Shown piece by piece: positions 35,233-47,267 of a DNA stretch of 64,000 nucleotides; positions within the stretch are counted from its first letter, which is position 1; each line of letters starts with the position of its first letter. The notes beneath the pieces are model-generated. The model was given only the letters and a program-made list of their open reading frames with translations, was not told the origin of the DNA and did not search any database. Made by a program: the position numbers and the translations under genes. Origin of the DNA: Colletotrichum lupini (taxonomy: Eukaryota > Ascomycota > Sordariomycetes > Glomerellales > Glomerellaceae); contig NC_064682.1 in the NCBI RefSeq assembly GCF_023278565.1, forward strand, positions 2,232,001 to 2,296,000, given 5' to 3'.

Positions 35233-37537
35233 TTAAGATGTCTCATCCGTAATCAGCTTCGTAATCTTGCCAATGGCAATGGTTTGTCCCTATTTCCCCG
35301 TGTGTTAGTCGTCAGGTAAAGAAAATCTGGAAATCGAGGCGCAACAAACCTGATCTCTGAGGGTGAAGCGACCCATTTGCGGGTAGTCTTCGAACTTCTC
35401 AATGCACACGGACCCGGCACCGCCAATGACTTGCAAACGAGCAATGATGCTGTCGCCCTTCTTCGCGTGCGAAGGAGGCAGCTTGCTCTTGCGGCCTGTG
35501 CCCTTCTGGAGCTTGTGCAGCAGCGCGGCAAAGGTTACCTCTTCAATGGCGGCGTGGACGTGCAGCACACAGTTGAAGCCTGCTGACAAAATGCTCTTGA
35601 GCTCCAGAATGCGGATCTGGGCCTCGAAAGTCTGGACGTTGTGCACCAAGCGCTTGGGCGAGCACAGGACGAATCCAGGCATGATGTCTTCCTCTTCAAT
35701 GCCCCTGAGGCGGATGCGGACCTGGTCACCGCACTGCGCAACCTGCACTTCCTCCTCAGTCTCGCCGTACACGGCAGACACATCAATGTTTTGCTTGTTG
35801 GGCATCATGACGAGCGACATGCCCTTCTTGATGACACCGGCCTCGATCTTACCCTCGATCATGGTTCCGAGATCGCGGTACTTGCCGGCAACGGCCATCA
35901 TGAAGGGTGCGTTGACCTTGCGCTCAAGAGCCTTCATACCGTCGAGGTACTCGAGCAATGAAGGGCCCTCGTACCAGTCGGCGATACCCTTGGCAATTCT
36001 CTCCTTGATGTTAATCGATTGCTGGGCAGCAACAGGAATGAAGAAGACGTCCGTCTTCAGGTTGTAGCCGGTACCCTTCAAGAACTGGGACAGCTTGGTT
36101 GTGCACTCCGTGTAACGCTCGTGAGACCATTCGACAGTGGCATCGTCCATCTTGTTGATGGCAACAATCAACTTGTTGACACCCTGAGTCTTAGCAAGCA
36201 TAGCGTGCTCACGGGTCTGGCCACCACGCTCGAAACCGGTCTCGTACTCTCCCTTACGGGCCGAGATGACCAAGATACCGACGTCTGCCTGGGAGGCACC
36301 ACCAATCATGTTGGGGACGTACGTCTTGTGGCCAGGGGCGTCGAGAATGCTGTATCGTCGTACGTCCGTCTCGAAGTAACCCCTACCGACCTCAATGGTC
36401 TTGCCCTGTGATCGCTCCTCCTTGTTCAGATCCATGACCCATGAAAGGTACCAAGAAGGGTTACCGATATCCCTGGCCTCCTTCTTGTACTTCTCCATTG
36501 TCCGCTCGTCGACCATGCCGGTGTTGTAGAGGATAGAGCCACCCAAGGTGGACTTTCCAGCATCGACGTGGCCGATGAAGATGATGTTGACGTGCTCCTT
36601 TCCGTAGATTTCCTTAAGAGTCGCCTCGTCGACATCGGCAGTCTGCTCCTTTTGGACGGCATCGACATCTCTCGTGACTCCCTTCTTCTCAGGTCCAGAG
36701 GGGCTGGAACGGCCTGACGAAGGAGCAGGAGAGGCCTTGCCAGACTTAGTGGTAGAAGCTCCCGTCTTCTCGATCGCCTTGGAAGCGGTTGCCTTGGCTC
36801 CGGCCTCGACTGCGGCGTCAGATGAGGTCTCCTTGGGAGCCTCCTCCTTCTTCTTTTCCTCCTTGGGGGGGACGGTGCCGCCGATGGAGAGGACCTTAGC
36901 CTTGGGCTTGGGGGCGTCACCGCCGATGCTCAAAACCTTGGCGCCTCCCTCACTCTTCACTGCGGGCTGAGGTGCGGCTGCGGCTGCAGGAGCAGGAGTG
37001 CTAGAGCCAGAGGACGGGGCGTCAGTCGGACGCTTGGCGATGGTAGGTGCCGCAGCCTGGGGCTGCTGTTGCTGCTGCTGGCCGTACTGGGGGTAGCCTT
37101 GACCTAGAAGGCGATTATGTTAGGCAACTCTCATAGAAGAAAAGATGACTTGTCGATGTCTCAAACATACCGTAGGCTTGCTGCTGCTGGTAGCCCTGTT
37201 GGGGGTAACCGCCATAGTTGCCCTGGCCATATTGGTTGTATCCTTGCTGGCCGCCGTACTGAGGGAAGCCACCTGCACCACCAGCGCCAGGACCACCGTA
37301 ACCTTGGCCGTAGTATTGCTGGTACTGTTGGGGATAGCCGCCGTATTGCTGGCCAGGCTGGAAAGCCTGGGCTCCTGGGGTGAAAGAGGAGGCTCCAGGG
37401 GTGAAGGAAGAGCCGCCTGGACGGAAGGCGCCGGCTTGAGGGTTCTGCTGGTTGAGATTGAGCTGCTGCTGGGCCTGGCGCGACAGGTTGTCGTCCTGGG
37501 CGGATGGGTCGTCTTCCCACGAGTTGAGGTTCGACAT
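35233..37537 (-). CDS. SUP35: translation termination factor eRF3
   Basis: GTPase partner of eRF1 in stop-codon termination. Exons 37171-37537, 35350-37103 and 35233-35289 give 725 aa. The N domain (1 to about 170) is rich in Gln, Gly, Tyr, Pro and Asn with repeats such as GGYPQQYQQYYGQGYGG, a composition like the yeast prion domain. A likely PAM2 motif for poly(A)-binding protein is NPQAGAFRP (32-40), and SSFTPGASSFTPGAQAFQPG follows. The charged middle domain has the repeated KVLSIGG element. The GTPase starts near residue 295: G1 GHVDAGKST (300-308), DAPGHK, NKMD. The last exon encodes GQTIAIGKITKLITDETS, the conserved end; reading on through the last intron would replace it with unrelated residues. 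Divergent from YRB30. Confidence 0.96.
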
Positions 37538-38557
37538 TGTGATGGGCTGCAGCGGGGCGGCAGATGGATGGGATTGTCGAGAGGTGAGGTGAGGTGAGGT
37601 GAGGTGTCGTGTCGTTTGTACACGATCGGGGAGCGTAATCGGGGGAGGGGGGAAGAATGCGGTCAGAGGTGAGCTAGAAGTGGGATGGGTCGTTAACGAG
37701 ATGCGCCCCGAGGAAGATTTAAAGAGGGGCTGGAGGGTTTATTTTTCCTGCGCCTCAGACGTGAACGGCGACCTCTGTGGCTCCAGCAGACCAGTAACAG
37801 GAGTGACACAATGGGGAGGCAAAAGATGAGCAACAATGTAATCTATGGGCCAGAGAATGTGACTTGAAGTTGGGCTGGAATGACTCACTTTGTGGGTTGA
37901 CAGCTGCCGCCTGACTGAATTTCCAAGAAATAGTTCCTGTTCTGCCTCTGGTAGAATTTCGGGTCAGATTTCTAGAAGCTTTTCCTGGCCTTGTCAATTT
38001 TTTCAATGATATAACGCAGCGGCTCTGTGTCTGCTAGCGTAGAGACCTGACGAACGTTTTGAAGTGCGGGCCCCACCACTTGGCGGGGTTGCTGCCTCGA
38101 CTTTTGGCTGGACACCGCACTGTCCTCATCTGGCAGCAACTCAGAGGTACGTAGCCAATGAGGGGCAATTTGTGCCGCTAAAATCAGTCTTGCCCCTCGC
38201 CTGGGCACGTGAGAAGCGCGGGGCTGGTGACGGCCTTCGCACTGTGTTACGGATCCCTTCTACCCGATGCAGCCCAGTTGGCAAGGTACAGCGGTCAGTG
38301 GGTGCAGCTACCTTAACGTCCCTACAGGGCTTCCATGGACTGACGGTTAAGGCTGTGAGATGCGATCCCGTCTTTTTTGATATTCACCTATGGCAACCTG
38401 CCTCAGGTATCCCGGCCAATTCATTCATCACCACCTGCAGGGGTTTCTTTCTTTGTTCTCACTTTCGTATTACAGTCTACACATCAACCCATCTTGCTGG
38501 CTGGAGACCTAACTCAAGATCTGTCCTTCTCCATACCAGCATGGGAACTGAACAGTC
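37538..38557. other. divergent intergenic region eRF3 / YRB30
   Basis: 1 kb between divergent starts. It includes a short pentamer repeat, (GAGGT) about five times at 37581-37605, in the eRF3 leader. The rest presumably holds both promoters. No other gene was recognised. Confidence 0.5.
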
Positions 38558-40584
38558 ATGGACGCCTTACTTGCGAAGCTGGGAGCCCAGGCAATGAACA
38601 TGGCCATCAGGTCAGGCATTGCCTTGACCTCAACCTATGCCTTCTCCCAGTGTTCTCGCCTCATGAAGACTGTCGATGATCGAACTGTCCGTTCAGATAT
38701 CAAGAAGCTCCAGAAGAGGCTGGACAGCAAAATCAAGGCAAGATGCCACCTTCTGGTTCTGACTTACGGCCATACATGCTGACCTCGCTGACAGATCGTC
38801 TCTCCTGCAATAGATCTCATAGAGTTCAAGTACATCATCAATGATTCCCTCGAGAATCGAGACTTGTTTGCTGATTACCTCTTAGATCAGGTAGAGGAAA
38901 CGCCTTCTTGGAGTCAGCCCTTCCTCTGGCCAAGAGTCTTCGTCGAGATATCGTAGCCCTAGGTCGTAGGGTAGAACAAGCAGCTCAAGCTGGAGAAGCA
39001 TCACGAGGGTCTTCACGACAAAGTATCGACTCTGAGAGGCAATTCGAAGAACTGAAAGCCATCATCAAAGACATGAAAGATCTCTTGGCCCAGCTGGACA
39101 ATGATATCCCCCTGTTGCATATGGCCATATCAGCGTCAGGAGAGAGTCTTAATTCTGCAATGTCCCCCCATATATCGCCTTCGAGGTTCTCGCAAGCAGG
39201 AACCTTCCTCACCTATGGTGATAGTCAATTCGCCGTCGATCCTACTCGTCCGGTGCAGATTGGACCCATCTTTACACTGTCAATCTACATGCTGTTCCTC
39301 GGTCACTCCTCAAAATCTGCCAAGGGAAGCAAGCATGCTGCAAACCCGCAAACACCCCAAAAAAGCTCCTTCGGCGAAAGCGCCCAACCTTACGGTATTG
39401 GAGAGGGGGACCGCAAGCCATTGTGGCAAGAAGTCATGCACAAAGCCAGGGTACGACTGTGTCGGACACCTATGGACCATGTCTTTGACTCTGAAGAAGG
39501 CTTTCGACCGAAAGCGCCCAAAGATCAAGACTCTGACGAATCAAGGTTTTATGGTTCAAATCCTTTCGGCATTGGCCCGCGCAACGAGTATGCTTACCAC
39601 TTGGAAATCATTGAGGACCTAGATGATGGGCGCGCTCATGACGACCTGGAAGCAGACGACACTCCGTATGACGATATCGTGCGGGCGGGTATTCGTGAGT
39701 CTATACCGATCTATCAAATATCCAGGATCTTCTACGCCGACACTGGCCGAATTCTCAACATTGGCAGTGACGACGGCGACAACAATCCAGTCTTGTTGCT
39801 GAAACGGGACGTTCTCGCCAAGCCACCTCTCAAGACTCAAGAGGAAATGATGTCTTTCCAGGATGAGCCGGACTCACCGACAGCTTTTAAGGCCGGTAGT
39901 GAATCAGAAGACATAGATGAGCAGGATGACGTTGACAGGCAGCTTCGAGAAGAGAGCGCAGCGCTGGACACCCCTCAAGAATTGCCTGAGCCTCCCGTTT
40001 CTCATCCTCGCAGAAGCTTCCCGAGCCACTTAGATCCGGAATGGATCGCTCTGGAGGTTTTCGAAGAGGATGAGTCGGATAGCAGCGATACGGAAGATGA
40101 AGATGTTGTTGAGCAGCTGCCTAGCTTACCAACGTTGGCAACGCCTACTTCGGCAAGAGGGTCTCCTAGACCAGCCTTGCGGAACTCTCGTACTTCGCTG
40201 GACTCGAGACTCATGGCACAAATCCAGAATTTATCTGTGCAGTCATCCCCCTTCAGTAGAAGCGTGAGATCGCCGACGCCGACGCAGCCCTTCTCGCAAG
40301 AAGTGGCAAAGCATTCGCTGAACAGTTCAGACTCGTTCGCGGCGAGGTCACCATTTTATGCCGTCGTCACTTCTCTGTCTCTCATGGAGATGCTGATTCG
40401 ACTGACGAGTTTGCAAGAGTTCCAGCAGGCACCGCATCTCACGATGCACGACCATATCCTGAACTTCTTCTTGGAGGAATCATCGACGACTGGGCTCACG
40501 GGAGAAGAGCGTTTGAGGGCTCGAACGGAGACGAAAAAGCGTGTTGGTTTTGATCCGTACACTGATACCCCATCTAGACAATAG
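38558..40584 (+). CDS. YRB30: RanGTP-binding protein YRB30
   Basis: Fungal-specific RanGTP-binding protein involved in nucleocytoplasmic transport. Exons 38558-38737, 38795-38829 and 38895-40584 give 634 aa. The N-terminus MDALLAKLGAQAMNMAIRSG, then ALTSTYAFSQCSRL and KLQKRLDSKIK-IVSPAIDLIEF, matches the conserved opening of the yeast protein (MDEILAKAGSQA...). It is followed by FLESALPLAKSLRRDIVALG. The middle and C-terminal parts are acidic and Ser-rich, ending FDPYTDTPSRQ. Intron 1 uses a GC donor (AAG|GCAAGA) instead of GT; reading through it gives an early stop. The acceptor at 38894 (GGTAG) is the only one near that keeps frame. The transcript ends next to the retrotransposon block, which starts about 200 bp further on. 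Confidence 0.88.
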
Positions 40585-40781
40585 AAATGCTTCTAAATTA
40601 GACGAAAGAATATCAATGCCTTCTAGGGTGTAGCCTGTAATGGCACACTGTGGTATATACTTGTCTCGGTGAGGCTCGGTGAAGTAAGGTGGCTGGGAGT
40701 GCGGGCTAGAACTCTGCACTGTCCCTAAGATAGTGGCAGTGCACTGTCGCACAAGACCCCTAGCAGGTGTCCCACAATCAA

Positions 40782-40940
40782 TGCCGGGGGCAAAGGTAGG
40801 GTCAATGTGATATGTCAAGTAGTGGTTAATTCTTCTAAGTAATATAGGCAGAAGCCCCTAATATAAGCAGAAGCCCCTATATATAGTTATAGCTAGTCGC
40901 TACTAATTATAATACATAGCCTATAGCTATATAATATAAT
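40782..40940 (-). repeat. left LTR of outer element (159 of 160 bp)
   Basis: Aligns base for base to 56236-56394, differing mainly by C/T and G/A transitions. Positions 40782 to about 40828 are intact (TGCCGGGGGCAAAGG), and from there to 40940 the copy is RIP-mutated. Its last base lies at 47272, on the other side of the inserted element. Confidence 0.9.
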
Positions 40941-41164
40941 TGTCACGGCAGTGGGCATCAGGGCCCCTGTGGGCCCCGTGGCTCAGCCTCAGGCTGCGAG
41001 GCTGAGCTCCCAGTGGTCACGTGACGAGCTGGACCGCTAGGCCCAAAGGGCCAGCTCGCCAGCTTCTGCCTACTGTTCTGTTTTTTCCCTTTTTATATTA
41101 AGTCTTTAGTTAATTAGGTTAATATAGTAGCGTTCCGACCTATCTTAAGTTCCCTTTCGTAACA
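40941..41164 (+). repeat. left LTR of nested gypsy element
   Basis: 224 bp, TGTCACGGCAG ... CGTAACA. The first roughly 145 bp are GC-rich and intact, keeping CA and TG; the rest is AT-enriched. In its first 46 bases it differs from the right LTR at 15 positions, all C/T or G/A. Confidence 0.93.
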
Positions 41165-44100
41165 CTACTTAACGTTACTTAATTAACTATTCTCTAGAGA
41201 TAGAACGATAATATCTTAATTAATTAACTACTTATTATACTAACTAGCTACCCCTACTAAAAAAGTATATAAAAGAGCTAAGTAATAGCTAACTAAATTA
41301 ATCGCGCGCAAGTAATATAATTAATACTTCTTAAATATATACCCCCTCTATTAAATATAATAATTAGAGGATATAACTAGGGAGGCTAGGTCTCTTTTTA
41401 TACTAACGGCTTCTAATAAAGTCGCTACTTTTATAAGTCTTAATAGAGCGTCGTAAGCCTTAATAAAGGCGCTAAGCTCTTAATTATCGACCTTAAGGTC
41501 GCGCTATTTAACTAGCTAGTAGAGCGCTTTTTACCCTCTACTACTTAGGCCGATTACTTAGCGTACTTTAATAACATAGCTAACTAGCTTACTTTACCTA
41601 TTTATATCTATAATAATATCCTTTTTAAAAAGAATATTAAGTAGTATATCGACCTCGACCTTATTTAGGAGCTATATTTTAAAAACGACGGAAAGACCCT
41701 ACTTAAGTAAATTAAATAGTAATTAAAAATACGCATTACTTAATATTAATTAGAGTAGGTCCTAGCTTTTATTATTAACTAGCTAAGTAATAATACGGAG
41801 CGCCTATATATAATAACTTATAAAAACCTCGACTTTATACGTACTATTACTATAAAGCTCTATATTACGAAAAAAGCCCTTACCTAAGCCTATATTAGTA
41901 ATGCGGCTATAGTTAAAAGATTAGAATAATTAGAGAACGGCTCTTAAGCTAGCTCTATTTAGGATACCGCTACCCTTAGTGCGCTAAAGTAACGGCTAAT
42001 ATACTTAGAGATATAGAGTAGCCGCAAAACTACTCTAGCCTCGTCCTATCCCGTTACCTACGGCTCTTAAAAAATACTTAACGTACCTATTTTTATAAGT
42101 AATAATACTAGCCTTAAGTTCGATTACTAGCTTTAGTATATTATAAAGCGCTTAGAAAATACTAACTATAATATAAATAAGTACTATTTAGAATATATTA
42201 TTAATAAAATTAGAAATAGTATTACGGAGTTTATATACTTAATACTAATTTCTAACGAAATTATTACGGCCGAGTAGCTACTTTACGAGTTTAAGTCGGC
42301 TTATATTAGCCTAACTATTATAAACGACGCTAGTTATAAGCTAAACGTACTCGTAATTATACTTAAAGACGTTTATTAAAAACGCTCTATGTTTACTAAG
42401 CTCGCGCGTATTAATAAGCTTTTAAAGTCTTAATAAAAGCGCCGTTTTTATAATAAGCTACTTATATATTTTTATAACTAGGCTATATTAAAGTACTTAG
42501 ATAATACGGCTACTTTCTAAAAGTATACTAAGTACGTTACTTAGCTAGCTAACGTAATATAGCCCCCTTTTATAAAGGACCGCCCGATTAAGGCTTCTAA
42601 CTAGACTCGCTAGACCTCGAGTAGAAGTAATAGAAATAGCGGAAATAATAAAAGTACTAGAAGTACTAAATAGGACCGAGGTTATACCTCTATTTACGAA
42701 ACGATCCCTAAAGCCCTATATTAAAAGCTTAAAAATAATAGCGCTTACTTTATTTATAATAATACTAAATATATCTTTAAGGACTACCCTAAGAAGCCGA
42801 AGATTACTATAGCCGCTATTAATGCTACCGAGGGCCCTATTAAAATAAAATCGGGTTTAGAAAACTAAAACCCCTAATAAAAGTAAACTCCTAGTTAGGG
42901 GATACGTATAAAAAGAACGAAAGATTAGTAATTAATTTAGTAAACTTATAGGATCTTATAGGGGGCTAGCCCCTTAAGATAGAGCTCGTATTAGTATTTA
43001 ATAAATATAAAATTCGCCTAAGAGCCTTATTTAATACGGGAGCTAATAAGTACGGATTTATAAATAACTGCGTAACCCCTCTATTATAACGGTTCTATAT
43101 AGCCCTATTTTATAAATTATAACGCCCAATCCCTATTACTAGATTTAATAAAGAGCAATTAAATAATATTAGCGTAATATAGACCGCTAATTTATATATT
43201 AATTAACGGGTCCTTTTAAAAACACCCCTCTTTTAGCTTAATATGGGCTATTATAACCTAATCCTAGGGCAGAAGTAGTTTAAATACTACGGGGTAAACC
43301 CTAATATTCGCTATTAACGTCTAATATAGCTTAAGGACCTACCGCTATAAAAAACGCCCTTTACTATTATTAGGGATATTAAGGACCTATATACCTCGGA
43401 AGTTATTAACGTATAATACTAAATTAACGCCGACCGCTAGTAAGACCTATTCGAAATAAATATAACTTATTATAACTAAAAGCTTTAGTAATAGTAAGTA
43501 AAGGACATACTAATTAGGATATTACTACGCTTACTAAAGACGATAGCTTATTAAATATAGCGGTTAAACGAGGCTAAGAATATAAAAAAGATAGAACGCG
43601 CCCTTAATAGTACTAGTATTGCCCCCGTAAAGAGGGCTAAGTAATAAAAACTATATTTAGTAATAGTATAAATAAATATTACCTTTATTAGCACTCCCGC
43701 TTTTAAAAAAAACCTAAGGCAGAACGACATTAAAATAGGCTCTATATTATTTTATAAGCTTAACTATATTATAGAAAATAAAAAAGAGGAGGTAGACCCC
43801 TTATATAATAACGACTAAGTTACTCGCGACCTTATAACGACGAACCTATTAAAGTATTTACGGCCCTAGACCGACGTCTTTAGCAAAGCTACTAGCGATA
43901 TACTAGCGCTTTATAAGCTATATAACTATAAAATCGAGCTCTTAAATAGTAATAGGGAGAAGCTAACTTATTACCCTCTATATAAGTAGTTAATACCCGA
44001 GCTAGAGGCTATAAGGGCCTATTTACTAGAGCACTTATAAAAAGCATTTATTAAGCTAAGTAATGCTCTTTTTATATTACTAACGCTATTTATAAAAAAG

Positions 44101-47043
44101 TATAATAGTAGCCTGCGCTTCTACGTTAACTTTTATAAGCTTAATAAGGTTATAAAAAAAGACCGCTACCTACTATTATTTATTAATAAGACCCTCGCGT
44201 AACTAAATAAAATAAAGGTATTTACTAAGCTAGATATTAAGCAGGCCTTTTACTATATCTAACTTAACCTAGCTTCTAAGAACTTAACGACGTTTAGAAC
44301 CCGCTATAGGGTATATAAGTATAAAATAATACCCTTTAGGCTCTATAACGGGCCTACTACGTACTAATAATATATAAACAAGATATTAATAAAGTACTTA
44401 GATAACTTCTATATAATATATATAAATAATATCCTAATCTTCTTTAATAACCCCTTTTAGTACTAGGAGTATATTACTAAAGTACTAGACTGCTTATAAA
44501 AAGTAGGCTTATAGGCGGATATTAAAAAGTACGAATTTAGCGTTACTTTTATAAAATACTTAGGCTTCGTAGTTTTAATAAAAAGTATATAGCCGGACGA
44601 GGAGAAAGTTTCTATAATTAGAAACTAGAAACTACCTATATTACTTAAGGGTATCTAGTCTTTCCTCGGGTTTTATAACTTTTATAAGAGGTTTATAAAG
44701 AATTACGGCTGCTTAGCTAGGCCCCTTACGAAGCTAATAAGTAAGGGAGTTCTTTTTAACTTTAGCGCTAGTTACGAGACGGCTTTTAAAACTATAAAGC
44801 TAGCGCTAATATTAGCGCCTATTTTTTACTATTTTAAGCTAAAACTACTAACGTAGCTAAAAATAAACGCCTCTAACTTAGTATATACTAGGGCGCTACT
44901 ATAGTAATAAGATGATAACGGGTTATAATACTTAATAGCCTTTTACTTAAAAATAATAAACGGTATAGAGCTTAACTACGCTATTTATAATAAAAAAATA
45001 CTAATAATAATACTATATTTAAAAGAATAGCGCGCGGAGCTCGTAAGTTATAAATATAAGTTTAATATTATTATAGACTATTAGCTATTACTATTTTTTA
45101 TAACTAAGTGCCTATTTAACTTATAATAAGCTTACTAAGCTAGTACGCTAGCGGACTTTAATTTTTAAATCTACTACCGCCCGGGGAAGGAGAACGTACT
45201 AACTAACGCCCTTTTATAAAAGACGGAAAATATCTACACTTAGTAAGTACTAAAAAAGGCTAATAGGACATAAGTCCTTATATTACTAAGACTACTATTT
45301 CTTAATATCGTAGCGGAGCTACGGGCGTTACTAAGCGCCGCTATTAACTAACTATAGCTTATAATTAGCTTATTTTTATTAAAAAACGAGCTATAGGGGT
45401 ATTTACTAATAGAGAAGATTCTAAAGCTTAATAGGGACCTTATTATAGTATCTCTTATATTAATACGAGCGCTAATAACTAAAGGACGCGAGCGCTAGTC
45501 TATTTAAAACGACGGATTATTAATAATAAATAGGAAACTCGTAATACCTAAGGAGGAGAACCTTTATATTATAGTTATTCGCAAGGTCTATAAGTAAAAA
45601 CTCCTCGCCTACCCGGGGCGTAATAAGGTCGTAAAAATAATTAAATAGCGGTATTATTAGCCGGGCCTAATAATAAATACTTATTAATACGTTTAGAACT
45701 ATTATACTTATTACTAGTTATAAAAGCTGCGTAATAAACTCCCGGGGGAGCTAAGACCGCTATTAGTACCCGACTACCCGTAGTAGCATATCTTTACTAA
45801 CTTTATAACTATCCTTATTAATTAAAAAGGATTTAATAATATATAAATAATAGTAAACTGTCTAGGTAAAAGGGCGATATTTATTTCTTATTATAAAACT
45901 ATTATAATAAAAAATATAAGCCGGATGTTCTATAAGCGGGTACTACCTATCTTCGGCTTATTAAAAACTATTACGTCAGACCGAGGCCCTTAATTTATTT
46001 CCGATTTCTAAGGGGAGCTTTATAAAATCTATAGGGTTAAGCTATAGCTATTAATAGCGGATTACTTATAGATAGACGGCTAGATAGAGGTACTAAACTA
46101 GTATATCTTATAGTAGTTAAGACTATTAATTAACTAATACTAAGATAACTAGAGCGATATACTATTTATAGTCGACTTTGCCCATATTACCTAGTTTAAT
46201 AAGACTACGGGGCTATTATTATACGAAGTAAAATTCGGTCGCTAGCTATGGCTTTCTTTTAACTAGTCTAAGCGAACTTACTAATTCGGCTTTATAAAAA
46301 AAAAGCTAAACCGCACCGACGCGCAATGTATAACTTAGGGAATATATAAGGCTTAGGAGATCGCTAGGGGTAATATAAAAGTTACTTAAGTATAATATAA
46401 AAAGTATACTAACCGCTACCGGCGCCCGGATAACTTAAAAATAGGAGACCGGGTCTTTATTAATACCTCGTATTAAAAATCCGCTAATATAAATAAACTA
46501 TAGTAGCTATAGGCCGGCCTATAGCCTATTATTAGTACTAAATAGGGGGGTATATAGGTCGTAGAATTATTAATGAATAGCCGGGTATACCCGGTCTTCT
46601 ACTTAAATAAGCTAAAGAAGGCTACTAACGACCTATTACCTAGATAGAACTAAGAGCCGCTACTACTAATTATTAACGACGATAGTGAGCTAGAGTACGA
46701 GGTTTTTAAAATAGTTAAGTTACGCTTATATAAGGGAAAGCTATAGTACTAGGCGGATTAAAAGGGATATAATACGGATCCGACGTAGTATAATATAAAG
46801 AGCTTTAAATATATACTAGCGGCGCTATAAGCGTTTTATTATTAATACCTAATTACTAAGGGTCCGCTATAGAACTTAAATATATAAATAAAAGCTACCG
46901 TAGCTAGTAATTTACTATTACTAAGGGATAATAATAATACGATAATAATAATTACGGCTATAGATTTACTAAAATAAGAGGTAATTAAGAGGTTTATTTT
47001 TCGGTACTATAAATAGCGCCCTTTAGTATAGAGGGGGGGGTAA

Positions 47044-47267
47044 TATTATAGTAATAAGTATTAAGGCCCCTATAGGCCCCGTAGCTTAGCCTTAGGCTAC
47101 GAAGCTAAGCTCTTAGTAATTACGTAACGAGCTAGACCGCTAGGCCCAAAGGGCCAGCTCGCTAGCTTCTACCTACTATTCTATTTTTTCCCTCTTTACG
47201 TTAAGTCTTTAGTTAATTAAGTTAATATAGTAGCGTTCCGACCTGCCTTAAGTTCCCTTTTATAATA
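47044..47267 (+). repeat. right LTR of nested gypsy element
   Basis: 224 bp, the same length as the left LTR with no indels seen. It is RIP-mutated in its first part (TATTATAGTAATAAG for TGTCACGGCAGTGGG) and nearly identical to the left copy in GC-rich words that lack CA/TG (GGCCCAAAGGGCC). Confidence 0.93.

Larger units (their letters stand above)
40941..47267 (+). mobile_element. Ty3/gypsy LTR retrotransposon nested in the outer LTR, RIP-mutated
   Basis: 6.3-kb element with two 224-bp LTRs (40941-41164, 47044-47267) that begin TGT and end ACA in the intact copy. It is flanked by TAAT on both sides (40937-40940, 47268-47271). A polypurine tract GAGGGGGGGG (47031-47040) precedes the right LTR. 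Plus-strand translation, ignoring stops, shows a gag-like part, then reverse transcriptase around 44200-44450 (FTKLDIKQAFYYI, TTFRTRYRVYKYK, then YINNIL where active elements have YLDDIL). RNase H follows, then integrase around 45600-45700 (YPGRNKVVKIIK, RYY-PGL), in Ty3/gypsy order. The catalytic Asp pair is changed to Asn-Asn by G-to-A change. Non-functional. Confidence 0.92.

Noticed and set aside
35402..36411. plus-strand frames of 221 and 130 codons
   Set aside because: Antisense shadows of the eRF3 GTPase domain.
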